Part shown: positions 8,978 through 15,875 of the stretch, in pieces | How positions within the stretch are numbered: position 1 is the stretch's first letter | Layout of the letters: each line of letters begins with the position of its first letter | Source of the DNA: Caryophanales bacterium UBA7476 | GTDB lineage: Bacteria > Bacillota_I > Bacilli_A > RF39 > UBA660 | Length of the DNA: 43,158 nt | Assembly (NCBI GenBank): GCA_002477275.1 | Contig: DLOU01000033.1 | Coordinates: 1-43,158, forward strand | Direction of reading: 5' to 3' | The notes under the pieces: model-generated | What the model saw: only the letters and a program-made list of their open reading frames with translations | Told to the model about the DNA's origin: nothing | Databases searched by the model: none | Position numbers and translations under genes: made by a program

Positions 8978-9877
8978 ATGAATTTAACTTTAGTTGTTAT
9001 GGCAGCAGGAATTGGTTCTCGTTTTGGAGGATTAAAACAACTTACTCCAGTTGGACCTAGTGGAGAATTTATTATAGATTATTCTGTATATGATGCTATA
9101 TATGCAGGTTTTAATAAAGTAGTATTTATAATTAAAAAAGAAAATTTAGAAGATTTTAAAAATACTATTGGAAATAGAATGAGTAAAAGTATAAATGTTG
9201 AATATGTATTTCAAGATAATACTGTTTTACCAGAAGAATATAGTATTAATGTAGAAAGAGAAAAACCACTTGGTACAGGACATGCTGTTTATTGTGCTAA
9301 GAATTCAGTAAACGAACCATTTGTTGTAATAACTGCAGATGACTTTTATGGAAGAGATGCGTTTGTTCGTGCAGCGGAATTTTTAAAGAGTAATTATGAT
9401 ATTAGTTCAACTAACTATGGAATGGTTGCTTATTCTGTAGGAAAAGTTATTAATGATAGAGCTAGTGTTAAAAGGGGAATGTGCAAGGTTATTGATGGAA
9501 AACTAAATACAATTATAGAAAGTAGCGTAGAAAGAGTAGATGGTGAAATAATAGCAACTTCTATTAATACTGGTGAAAGTTTTAAAGTAGAAGAAGATGC
9601 TCCTTGTTCTATGAGTTTCTTTATATTTTATCCATCAATATTTAAATATTTAGAAAGAGACTTAAAATTATTTTTAGATAATAGTGATTTATCTAGTAAA
9701 GAATTTTTCTTACCTGATGTTGTTGATAAAGTAATTAAAAATAATGAAGGCTTAGTTTCTGTATTAAGTACTACAGCTACTTGGTATGGTGTAACTTATA
9801 GAGAAGATTTAGATGTAGTTAAGAGTGCTATTTCTAGGCTAATTGATGAAGGACAATATAAGAGTAGTTTGTGGTAA
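8978..9877 (+). CDS. sugar-nucleotide nucleotidyltransferase family protein
   Basis: A 299-residue NTP-transferase-fold protein. The N-terminal pyrophosphorylase signature VVMAAGIGSRFGGLKQLTPVGP (around residues 6-27) has the GxxxRxxxxK pattern that binds the nucleotide. LGTGHAV and ITADDFYG supply the later substrate and metal residues. Members transfer nucleotides to sugar phosphates or similar alcohol phosphates, but the sugar cannot be read here. AGGAGG overlaps the pcrA stop and gives a 9-base gap, so it is translated with pcrA in one transcript. That coupling is probably organisational rather than functional. A strong terminator follows. Confidence 0.85.
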   Translation: MNLTLVVMAAGIGSRFGGLKQLTPVGPSGEFIIDYSVYDAIYAGFNKVVFIIKKENLEDFKNTIGNRMSKSINVEYVFQDNTVLPEEYSINVEREKPLGTGHAVYCAKNSVNEPFVVITADDFYGRDAFVRAAEFLKSNYDISSTNYGMVAYSVGKVINDRASVKRGMCKVIDGKLNTIIESSVERVDGEIIATSINTGESFKVEEDAPCSMSFFIFYPSIFKYLERDLKLFLDNSDLSSKEFFLPDVVDKVIKNNEGLVSVLSTTATWYGVTYREDLDVVKSAISRLIDEGQYKSSLW

Positions 9878-9950
9878 TTATATTAATTTGATAAAATAAA
9901 AAAAGAATGCTTAATTTTGTTATGTAGAGCACTTATCTTTATTTGTGGTT

Positions 9951-9987
9951 AGTACTAAATCATGTGATTTGAGTACTTTTTCTTTTT
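9951..9987 (+). terminator. intrinsic terminator
   Basis: AGTACTAAATCA (9951-9962) pairs with TGATTT-G-AGTACT (9965-9977), with one bulged G, followed by TTTTCTTTTT. It ends the pcrA transcript. Confidence 0.75.
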
Positions 9988-10037
9988 ATATAAAAAATAA
10001 TAAAAATGTAGTATAATAATATTATGAGGAGGAGAAA

Positions 10038-10679
10038 ATGAAAAAGGGATTTTCAAAAATGTTTAGATGGCTATTTATTGGCTTACTCATAACATTTGCT
10101 ACAGGATATTTAGTATCAGCTTATCCAATTGCTCTTGCTAAAATATTTAGTGGAGCAAGTTACGTTATTATGATTATAGTTGAATTTGCTATTGCAATAT
10201 TCTTTTCAACAAGACTTAGTAAGATGAGTGTTACTACTGCTAAGATATGTTATATATTATATTCAGTAATTACTGGATTTACATTTGGATTAATATTCTT
10301 AGTTTATGACTTAATGAGTATTATTTCAGTCTTCTTAGCAACATCACTTGTGTTTGGTATATTCTCATTTATTGGATACAACACTAAGAAGAATTTATCT
10401 AAGATGTCAATGTGGCTTTTTATGAGTTTAATAGCTGTAATGATAGTTAGTGTAATAAATATATTCTTAAAATCAAGTATGCTTGAACTAGGCATTTCTA
10501 TATTATTTATAGTAATATTCTTAGGATATGTTGTATTTGATATGAAAAATGCAGAATCACTAATAGAATATGTAGGTGAGGAAAAAGGCGCTATATATGG
10601 TGCTTTCCAATTATACTTAGACTTTATTAATTTATTTATTGAATTATTAAAATTCTTAGGTAAACTTAAAGATGATTAA
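10038..10679 (+). CDS. Bax inhibitor-1 / YccA family membrane protein
   Basis: A 213-residue integral membrane protein with about seven hydrophobic helices, the architecture of the Bax inhibitor-1/YccA/TMBIM family. The C-terminal signature GAFQLYLDFINLFIELLKFLG matches the family's conserved last helix with its Asp. Family members are proposed pH-gated cation leaks or modulators of membrane proteases such as FtsH; the role in this organism is unknown. GAGGAGGAG lies 5 bases before ATG 10038, with TATAAT at 10012. It is flanked by terminators on both sides, so it is monocistronic. It separates pcrA from the retroelement. Confidence 0.88.
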   Translation: MKKGFSKMFRWLFIGLLITFATGYLVSAYPIALAKIFSGASYVIMIIVEFAIAIFFSTRLSKMSVTTAKICYILYSVITGFTFGLIFLVYDLMSIISVFLATSLVFGIFSFIGYNTKKNLSKMSMWLFMSLIAVMIVSVINIFLKSSMLELGISILFIVIFLGYVVFDMKNAESLIEYVGEEKGAIYGAFQLYLDFINLFIELLKFLGKLKDD

Positions 10680-10684
10680 ATAAG

Positions 10685-10718
10685 AAATATGAGTATGTTT
10701 TTGCTCATATTTTTTTTC
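10685..10718 (+). terminator. intrinsic terminator upstream of the retroelement
   Basis: AAATATGAG (10685-10693) pairs with CTCATATTT (10704-10712), followed by a T-run. It insulates the DGR target promoter from upstream transcription. Confidence 0.85.
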
Positions 10719-10770
10719 GCAAACTACCGCAAAAATTCTTCGTAGTCACATAAATTGTGGATAAAAAATA

Positions 10771-10800
10771 TTGACAAAATCAGGTGGTGGTGGTTATTAT
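10771..10800 (+). promoter_or_regulatory. strong sigma-A-type promoter of the DGR target gene
   Basis: Consensus TTGACA (10771-10776), an 18-base spacer and TATTAT (10795-10800). A second TATAAT follows at 10801-10806 but is too far from this -35 element. AGGAGGAG (10807-10814) is the ribosome site for ATG 10819, so the 5' leader is very short. Confidence 0.75.
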
Positions 10801-10818
10801 TATAATAGGAGGAGAATT

Positions 10819-12179
10819 ATGAAGAGAAGAAAAAATAAAAAGACGGCACTTATTTTAGTATTAATACTCTTAATAAGTGTTGGATATGCAGCTTTAGCAA
10901 GTAACTAAAGATTAATGGATCTTCAAATGTTAAAGCATCATCGTGGAATGTATATTGGGATAATGTACAAATAAAAGATGGAAGTGTTCCAGCTGATAAT
11001 AATAACAAAGCTAGAATAACTGATTCAGCTAAAACACAAGTAGAATTTAATGTAGTTTTATCTGAACCAGGAGACTTCTATGAATTTACAGTAGATGCAG
11101 TAAATAATGGAACGATAGATGCAATGATAGATTCAAATGGAATAGTAAATGGAGTATATAGTGATAGTACATATGAAACACCAGCTACACTACCAAAAGC
11201 AGTAAGTTATACAGTAACATATGCAGATGGTTCTGAAATACAAGATAAACATTTACTTGCAAAGAAAAATGGTAATACACCAACAACAGAAACATACAAA
11301 GTAAGAATAGAATATAGAAATGATGATGAAATAGATCCAGATGATTTAGATAATGATAATGATCATACATACTATTTCAAGTTTAGTGTAAATTATGTAC
11401 AAGCAGATTCAACAGCAATAGATAAAAATGCAAGTGCAAGTGCAATTCATTATGTATCAAGACAAAATGAAGGGCAAATAACACCAGGAGACATAATCGG
11501 AATAGGAGAAACAGAAGACTTCTATGTAGTATCAAGTAATCAAGAAAAGACAGTATTACTTGCAAAATACAACTTATTAGTAGGATATAGCAAGAATGAA
11601 AGTACTAATTATGAGGGTACATACATGTCTCCGTCAACACCAGGATATGGTTTACAAAGTGTAGATGCTGTTGGATATGATGGCAGTTCTTTTTATTCAA
11701 CAGTAGCTTTCTCAAGTACAAACTACTGGGATGATGGAACTGGTACATTATTAAGTCCATATAATGCAAATGGAGCAAGTTATTCTGGTAATCCTTATCC
11801 AAATGTATATAATAATTCGTATGTTACTGAACCTAATTTTGCTAATGATGGATTTAATACATCAGGATATAGTATAGCTTACTATGTAGAACAATATGTA
11901 ACATCATTAAAAGGAATGGGAGCACCATCAACAATAACAGGAAGACTATTAACTTTTGAAGAAGCAACAAGTCCAAGTATAGGATGTGATGCAGATGAAT
12001 ATACATGCCCACAAGATTCATTTATAACAGATACATCATTCTGGCTTGGGTCGGCTGGCGGCGATAACTACGTGTGGAGCGTTTATGGCGACAACTCGTC
12101 CTTCTACTACGGCATCTATGACTATGACTACAGCTATGGCGTTCGCCCGGTTATAGAAATCTCAACATCTGATATCTAA
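10819..12179 (+). CDS. DGR target: SipW-type-signal surface protein with DUF6273/C-type-lectin-like variable domain (frameshifted)
   Basis: Translation from ATG 10819 gives a signal peptide (MKRRKNKKTALILVLILLIS, then VGYAALASN) of the SipW-dependent TasA/camelysin type, then TAA at 10906. One base is missing. The frame continues open from 10908 as KINGSSNVKASSWNVYWDNVQ, the normal continuation of this class, to TAA 12177-12179. The downstream part (about 424 residues) has an Ig-like TasA-type N-terminal region. It ends in a DUF6273-like C-type-lectin fold with TFEEA, FWLGSA and GVRPVI motifs. The last 110 bases are the retroelement's variable repeat, so residues around the ligand face are diversified. 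If the frameshift is real, an internal start such as ATG 11124 would yield only an unexported fragment. Confidence 0.85.
12041..12149 (+). repeat. DGR variable repeat (VR)
   Basis: This 109-base stretch at the 3' end of the target gene matches the template repeat 319 bases downstream without gaps. The first 16 bases (CTGGCTTGGGTCGGCT) and the block TATGGCGTTCGCCC near the 3' end are identical. Between them 21 positions differ and every one is an A in the template: 12 A-to-G, 8 A-to-T and 1 A-to-C. A 22nd difference, again at a template A, is the third base of the following Pro codon. The reading frame is intact with no stop. The GC-rich 3' block is in the position of the initiation-of-mutagenic-homing site. 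Confidence 0.95.
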
Positions 12180-12308
12180 GCACGAAGTGCGCCAGGAACG
12201 AAATTTCGGAGAAATTTGCGTTCCACGTCCTTCTTGAGGGAAATTTTCTAAAAGAAAATATTCCCGAGAGGAGGAGAAAAGCTTTAAATATATCATTTGG
12301 TGATATAT
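12180..12308 (+). other. VR-TR spacer with four consecutive hairpins
   Basis: Four inverted repeats follow the target stop. (1) GCAC-GAA-GTGC at 12180-12190. (2) GGAACGAAATTT (12195-12206) with AAATTT-G-CGTTCC (12212-12224). (3) GGGAAATTTTC (12238-12248) with GAAAAT-A-TTCCC (12254-12265). (4) ATATATCA (12288-12295) with TGATATAT (12301-12308). Hairpin or cruciform elements just after the VR are known to aid retrohoming in the Bordetella phage DGR, and the small GAA-loop hairpin is the best positional candidate. Some of these may instead attenuate target-gene transcription. The whole 515-base stretch 12180-12694 holds no protein gene: it contains these hairpins, the TR, the TR 3' spacer and a T-run. 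Confidence 0.65.
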
Positions 12309-12359
12309 AGGGAAATACTAGAAAGTGACTCCTGGTTGATTGGTCTTCGTTTAGTGTGC

Positions 12360-12468
12360 CTGGCTTGGGTCGGCTAACAACAATAACAACGTGTGGAACG
12401 TTAATAGCAACAACTCGAACTTCAACAACAACAACTATAACAATGACAACAACTATGGCGTTCGCCCA
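12360..12468 (+). repeat. DGR template repeat (TR)
   Basis: The invariant partner of the variable repeat, on the same strand and upstream of the reverse transcriptase operon. In the target frame it contains 18 AAY (Asn) codons. Mutating both adenines of an AAY codon can give 15 amino acids and never a stop, so the template is codon-optimised for safe diversification (roughly 10 to the 21 protein combinations by arithmetic). Trp, Val, Phe, Ser(TCG), Gly and Arg codons lacking A keep scaffold residues fixed. It should be transcribed into the TR RNA that the enzyme copies; its exact transcript ends are not visible. Confidence 0.95.
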
Positions 12469-12694
12469 ACTTTTCATAAAACTTAGGATTACGTAATTGA
12501 TATTTGTAATGAGAAGCTATGAAAAACAAGTATTTTCCTTGCTAATATAGCAAAATATATATTGTAGATGAAATCGTAGGTTAGTAACTATAGTAATTGA
12601 AGTAAGTGAAAATTGAAAATTTCTAGAACTATGATAACAGGAGGGGATTAATTTTTCTCTCTTTTTTTTTTTTTTTTTGAAAGGAGGTGAGTAT
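12469..12694 (+). ncRNA. TR RNA 3' spacer / leader of the RT operon
   Basis: This 226-base stretch between the template repeat and the first retroelement gene has no open reading frame of note. In characterised DGRs the RNA downstream of the TR is needed to prime and structure cDNA synthesis and to bind RT-Avd, so this is the expected place for that element. It contains an 18-base run of T (about 12661-12678, interrupted only by the preceding CTCTC) directly before the ribosome site AAGGAGGTGA. The T-run may act as a terminator for the TR RNA after the weak GAGGG/CTCTC stem, or may vary in length. Assignment rests on position. Confidence 0.5.
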
Positions 12695-13111
12695 GTGCTC
12701 GAAAAATATTATATGTATAAAATAAAATATAAAGAATATATAGTTATGCTGAAATATGGTAATTTTTATGAAATATTAGGTAATGATGCATTAATAATAA
12801 ATAAGTTATTTGGATATAAACTTAATAAATTATCAAATACTTTTAAAGTAGGTTTTCCAGTTTCAAGTTTACATAATATAATTAGTAGGCTAAATAATTA
12901 TATGATTAATTATTTAGTAGTAGATAGAGATGAAATAATAAAAATTAGGGATTTTGAAATAAATAATTATAATAAATATACTTTCGATGAGACTATCTTG
13001 AAATATAATTTATTAGTAATAAGCGAAATAACAAAATATTTAAATGATAATTTACTTGATGAAAATATTACCATAAAATTAGAAAAAATTAAGGAGATTA
13101 TTAATGAGTAG
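12695..13111 (+). CDS. DGR accessory protein resembling MutS domain I (MSL type)
   Basis: A 138-residue small protein whose sequence follows the N-terminal mismatch-recognition domain of MutS. KYGNFYEILGNDA aligns with the MutS GDFYEMFGEDA motif carrying the mismatch-stacking Phe. VGFPVSSLHNIISRLNNY aligns with the AGFPYHAL block. The clamp, lever and ATPase domains of MutS are absent. GTG 12695 is chosen because AAGGAGGTGA ends 4 bases upstream; the only ATG nearby (12693) is in another frame. The stop overlaps the next gene by 8 bases, so translation is coupled to Avd and RT. MutS-like accessory genes are known in some DGRs. A role in tolerating or steering mismatched cDNA is inference. Confidence 0.72.
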   Translation: MLEKYYMYKIKYKEYIVMLKYGNFYEILGNDALIINKLFGYKLNKLSNTFKVGFPVSSLHNIISRLNNYMINYLVVDRDEIIKIRDFEINNYNKYTFDETILKYNLLVISEITKYLNDNLLDENITIKLEKIKEIINE

Positions 13112-13487
13112 TAAAGAAATAAAAACTAAAGAGTTAACTAGAGTGAAAAATGATAGACTTTTAATTGCAGTTAGATTAAAGAAAACAATTATATATATTG
13201 AAAATATACTTGAAAATTTTCCACATAAATATATTGAAATTAAAGCTCTAATTAGTAATTCATTATATGAAATGTTAGAATATGTATATCTTGCTAATAG
13301 TGGATATGATAAAGAACGAAATAGAAATTTATCAATAATAAAACTTCAGATGGTAGATTTTTACTTAATGTTATCATATAAGAAAAATTTAATTGGTAAA
13401 AAGAAATTTGAAGGGATTAGTAAGCATTTAGAGGAGATAGCTAAAATGCTTTATAGTTGGAAAAATTATAATGAAGAAAGTAGGTAA
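13104..13487 (+). CDS. avd: Avd-like DGR accessory protein (four-helix bundle)
   Basis: A 127-residue basic, all-helical protein with the pattern of the accessory variability determinant and related S23/IVP four-helix-bundle proteins. It has four amphipathic helices, with RVKNDRLLIAVRLKKTIIYIENILENFP in the first and an EYVYLANSGY turn in the middle. In known DGRs Avd forms a pentameric barrel that binds the reverse transcriptase and TR RNA and is required for mutagenic homing. It overlaps the preceding gene by 8 bases and the RT gene by 17 bases, so the three are translationally coupled. Identification rests on size, helix pattern and context rather than on invariant residues. Confidence 0.82.
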   Translation: MSSKEIKTKELTRVKNDRLLIAVRLKKTIIYIENILENFPHKYIEIKALISNSLYEMLEYVYLANSGYDKERNRNLSIIKLQMVDFYLMLSYKKNLIGKKKFEGISKHLEEIAKMLYSWKNYNEESR

Positions 13488-14619
13488 TATTTATAAAAGA
13501 ATTACAGATTTAAATATAATAATGGATATGTATGAAAATATAGTTTCAAAGAATACTAAGAATAAAAGTAAAATTGAAAAATTTGAAAGATTTTATAGTT
13601 TAAATTTAATTAATATAAAAGAAGAATTATCAAATAATTCTTATATTCCTGGTAAATATAATATATTTTTGATTAGAGAACCTAAACTTAGGATTATAAT
13701 GAGTCAAGAAATAAAAGATAAGATTGTTAATCATTTAGTAGCTAAATACTTTCTTATAGATATATTTAATGATACTTTAATACTTGAGAATTGTGCAACT
13801 AGGGTTGGGATGGGAACTCATTATGCGTTAAAACTATTTAAGAAAAATTATAATTATTATAAAAATAAATATAAGAAATTTTATATTTTAAAATTTGATA
13901 TTAGTAAATACTTTTATAATATTGATCATGAAATAGCAAAAAAATTAATAGAGAAAAAAATTAAAGATAAACAAGTTCTTAAAATAATATTTTCTATAAT
14001 TGATTCTACTGATGAACCTTATGTTAATGATACGATTAATAAATTAAAGAAAAATGAAATTGAAAGATTAAAACAACTAGATACAAATGATAAATTATTA
14101 AAGATAGAAGAAGTTTTAAAACTTCCTACATATAGAAAAGGTAAAGGTCTTCCAATAGGTAATATGTCTTCACAAATAATAGCAACGTTTTATCTTAATG
14201 AACTTGATCACTATATTAAAGAAGTGTTAAAGATAAAGGAATATGTTAGATATATGGATGATGGTGTATTAATTCATAATGATAAAGAATATTTAAAATT
14301 TGCAAAAGTGAAAATAGAAGAAATAGTTAATAAATATAAGTTGGAACTTAATAAAAAAACTAAAATATATTTAAGTAGTGAAGAAATAGAATTTTTGGGA
14401 TTTAGATTTTTTGAAAAGAATAAGAAAACTATATATAAAGTTACGAATAAAACGAAAAAAAGATTTAAAAGAAAAATTAAGAGGTTATATAAAAAATATA
14501 ATAATAAAGAAATTTTAGATGAAGAAAAAAGAAGTGTTATAGCTAGTTATTTAGGACATTTGGGATATGGTTGTTGCAGTAAATTAATTCATAAAAATAT
14601 AAAAATAAAAGATAGATGA
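13471..14619 (+). CDS. DGR reverse transcriptase
   Basis: A 382-residue group-II-intron-like reverse transcriptase without maturase or endonuclease domains. The catalytic aspartates are D143 (KFDISKYF) and D263/D264 in YMDD (residues 261-264). Motif 4 reads GLPIGNMSSQ (residues 226-235), where DGR enzymes have a characteristic GxxxSSQ in place of the usual QG block. The LGF block (EFLGFRFF) follows. It makes error-prone cDNA from the template repeat with errors at adenines, then replaces the variable repeat. The length and the 3' position after Avd are typical. ATG 13471 overlaps the Avd gene by 17 bases. The VR/TR pattern shows the enzyme, or a recent ancestor, was active. Confidence 0.96.
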   Translation: MKKVGNIYKRITDLNIIMDMYENIVSKNTKNKSKIEKFERFYSLNLINIKEELSNNSYIPGKYNIFLIREPKLRIIMSQEIKDKIVNHLVAKYFLIDIFNDTLILENCATRVGMGTHYALKLFKKNYNYYKNKYKKFYILKFDISKYFYNIDHEIAKKLIEKKIKDKQVLKIIFSIIDSTDEPYVNDTINKLKKNEIERLKQLDTNDKLLKIEEVLKLPTYRKGKGLPIGNMSSQIIATFYLNELDHYIKEVLKIKEYVRYMDDGVLIHNDKEYLKFAKVKIEEIVNKYKLELNKKTKIYLSSEEIEFLGFRFFEKNKKTIYKVTNKTKKRFKRKIKRLYKKYNNKEILDEEKRSVIASYLGHLGYGCCSKLIHKNIKIKDR

Positions 14620-14626
14620 TATGTAG

Positions 14627-14655
14627 TGTAATTCCAAGCAGTATTAGGAATTACA
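14627..14655. terminator. inverted repeat after the RT gene
   Basis: TGTAATTCC (14627-14635) pairs perfectly with GGAATTACA (14647-14655) over an 11-base loop, 8 bases after the RT stop. No T-run follows directly, so it may be a weak terminator, an RNA-stabilising hairpin or the 3' boundary of the retroelement cassette. The rest of 14656-14833 is AT-rich and shows nothing else I can name. Confidence 0.5.
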
Positions 14656-14833
14656 TAAGGTTAATAGAAAAATGGGATTAGAATCTTATTTTTGTGTTAT
14701 ATCTTTATCATTTTTTATAATATGAAATTGCAAATTTGCGAGTTTTTTTCTTTTTATAGGTAAAAACTCTAAATTTTTTTGAATAATATATTTGAGAATA
14801 AAAAAGAATCAAGTTATCAGAAAGGAGAGATTT

Positions 14834-15811
14834 ATGAGAGTATATGGTGATAACTTAGATTGCATAGAAAATTATACAGTGGTTAAGTCAGACAAAAAAT
14901 TAATTTTAAAATTAAGAGAATTGGGGGAAGGCGAGAAAGTATCGATAATATCTGATGTAATGTTTAAGACTATGTTTCAAAATTCTAAGAGAATTAAATA
15001 TTCTGCTAAACTAATATCATATTTTATAGATGTGAGTTATGAAAAACTTCTTAATAATTTAAGATTAGTGCAGAATGACTTTGATAATGAGAAGTATTAT
15101 TCTAAAGGAGAAAGAGGAGATTATGTGGCTGAGATAGATGGCACACATATAAATATAGAGATAAATAATAATTTTAAAGATTATACTTTTGAAAGAAATC
15201 TAGAATATATGTTTAGAATATATAATAGTATGGTAAAAAGAAGTAAAGGAAGTGCTGGTTATAAGTATACTAAAGTAGTACAAATAAACTTTAATAATTT
15301 TTATTATAAGGATGATAAAGATCCAGTAAAAATATTTACAGTAAATGATGGGAAAGTAAAATATACAGATAAAATAATAATTGTACAAGTTTATCTACCT
15401 CTTTTAAGAAAAAAATGGTATGATTTAGGTATAGAAAACTTAGAAGAAAAAGAGAAATTTATTTTATCATTATATGAAATGAATATAAATAGTTCTAAGG
15501 AAATAGGAGGAAAGATAAATATTATGAATGATTATCTAGAAGAAAGTAAAGAAGTAATGGAAGAAGTTTCTTTCGGAGAAAGTTATGATAAAGAGCTAGC
15601 AACATATGAAGGTGGATTTGACGAAGGAAGACAAGCTGGATATGATGATGGAAGAGAAGAAGGACTGGCTGTTGGTCGAGAGGAAGGATTAGCTGCTGGT
15701 CGAGAGGAAACTATGATAGAGACCGCTAAAAAAATGAAAGATGAAGGAATCGATGTTCCTTTAATAAATAAAATCACTGGACTTTCTTTGGAGAAAATAC
15801 AAAAACTATAA
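14834..15811 (+). CDS. PD-(D/E)XK nuclease family transposase (Rpn-like)
   Basis: A 325-residue protein of the PD-(D/E)XK nuclease-family transposase/Rpn group, which are RecA-independent recombination-promoting nucleases. The N-terminal block ISDVMFKTMFQNS and the later VAEIDGTHINIEINNN, carrying the Glu of the ExN variant, fit the family. The tail has a glycine-spaced repeat with a four-residue period (GGFDEGRQAGYDDGREEGLAVGREEGLAAGREE), commonly seen in these proteins. ATG 14834 is chosen over ATG 14792 because AAAGGAGAG lies just upstream. It is a stand-alone gene with its own terminator. It lies next to the DGR, but no inverted repeats or target duplications show that it moved the DGR. 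Confidence 0.82.
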   Translation: MRVYGDNLDCIENYTVVKSDKKLILKLRELGEGEKVSIISDVMFKTMFQNSKRIKYSAKLISYFIDVSYEKLLNNLRLVQNDFDNEKYYSKGERGDYVAEIDGTHINIEINNNFKDYTFERNLEYMFRIYNSMVKRSKGSAGYKYTKVVQINFNNFYYKDDKDPVKIFTVNDGKVKYTDKIIIVQVYLPLLRKKWYDLGIENLEEKEKFILSLYEMNINSSKEIGGKINIMNDYLEESKEVMEEVSFGESYDKELATYEGGFDEGRQAGYDDGREEGLAVGREEGLAAGREETMIETAKKMKDEGIDVPLINKITGLSLEKIQKL

Positions 15812-15838
15812 AAAAGAACAAGTATTTGTTCTTTTTTA
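15811..15838 (+). terminator. intrinsic terminator
   Basis: AAAAAGAACAA (15811-15821) pairs with TTGTTCTTTTT (15826-15836, loop GTAT) and runs into a T tract. It starts at the last base of the preceding stop codon. Confidence 0.85.
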
Positions 15839-15875
15839 TTTTTATTTTAGTGTATAATAAGTATAGGTGAAATTT

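Noticed and set aside
11185..11802. Three minus-strand open frames inside the DGR target gene
   Set aside because: They lie opposite a well-supported coding frame and have His/Leu-rich compositions caused by antisense reading of AT-rich codons.
10819..12179. Second VR or second DGR target in the window
   Set aside because: No other copy of the CTGGCTTGGGTCGGCT or GGCGTTCGCCC ends was found outside the VR and TR.
12151..12477. Open frame on the minus strand across the VR-TR spacer and TR (108 codons)
   Set aside because: It is the reverse complement of the Asn-codon-rich template (runs of GTT giving Val repeats). It has no ribosome site and the retroelement explains the sequence.
14792..14833. 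Upstream ATG 14792 for the PD-(D/E)XK gene
   Set aside because: It lacks a ribosome site, whereas AAAGGAGAG lies directly before ATG 14834.
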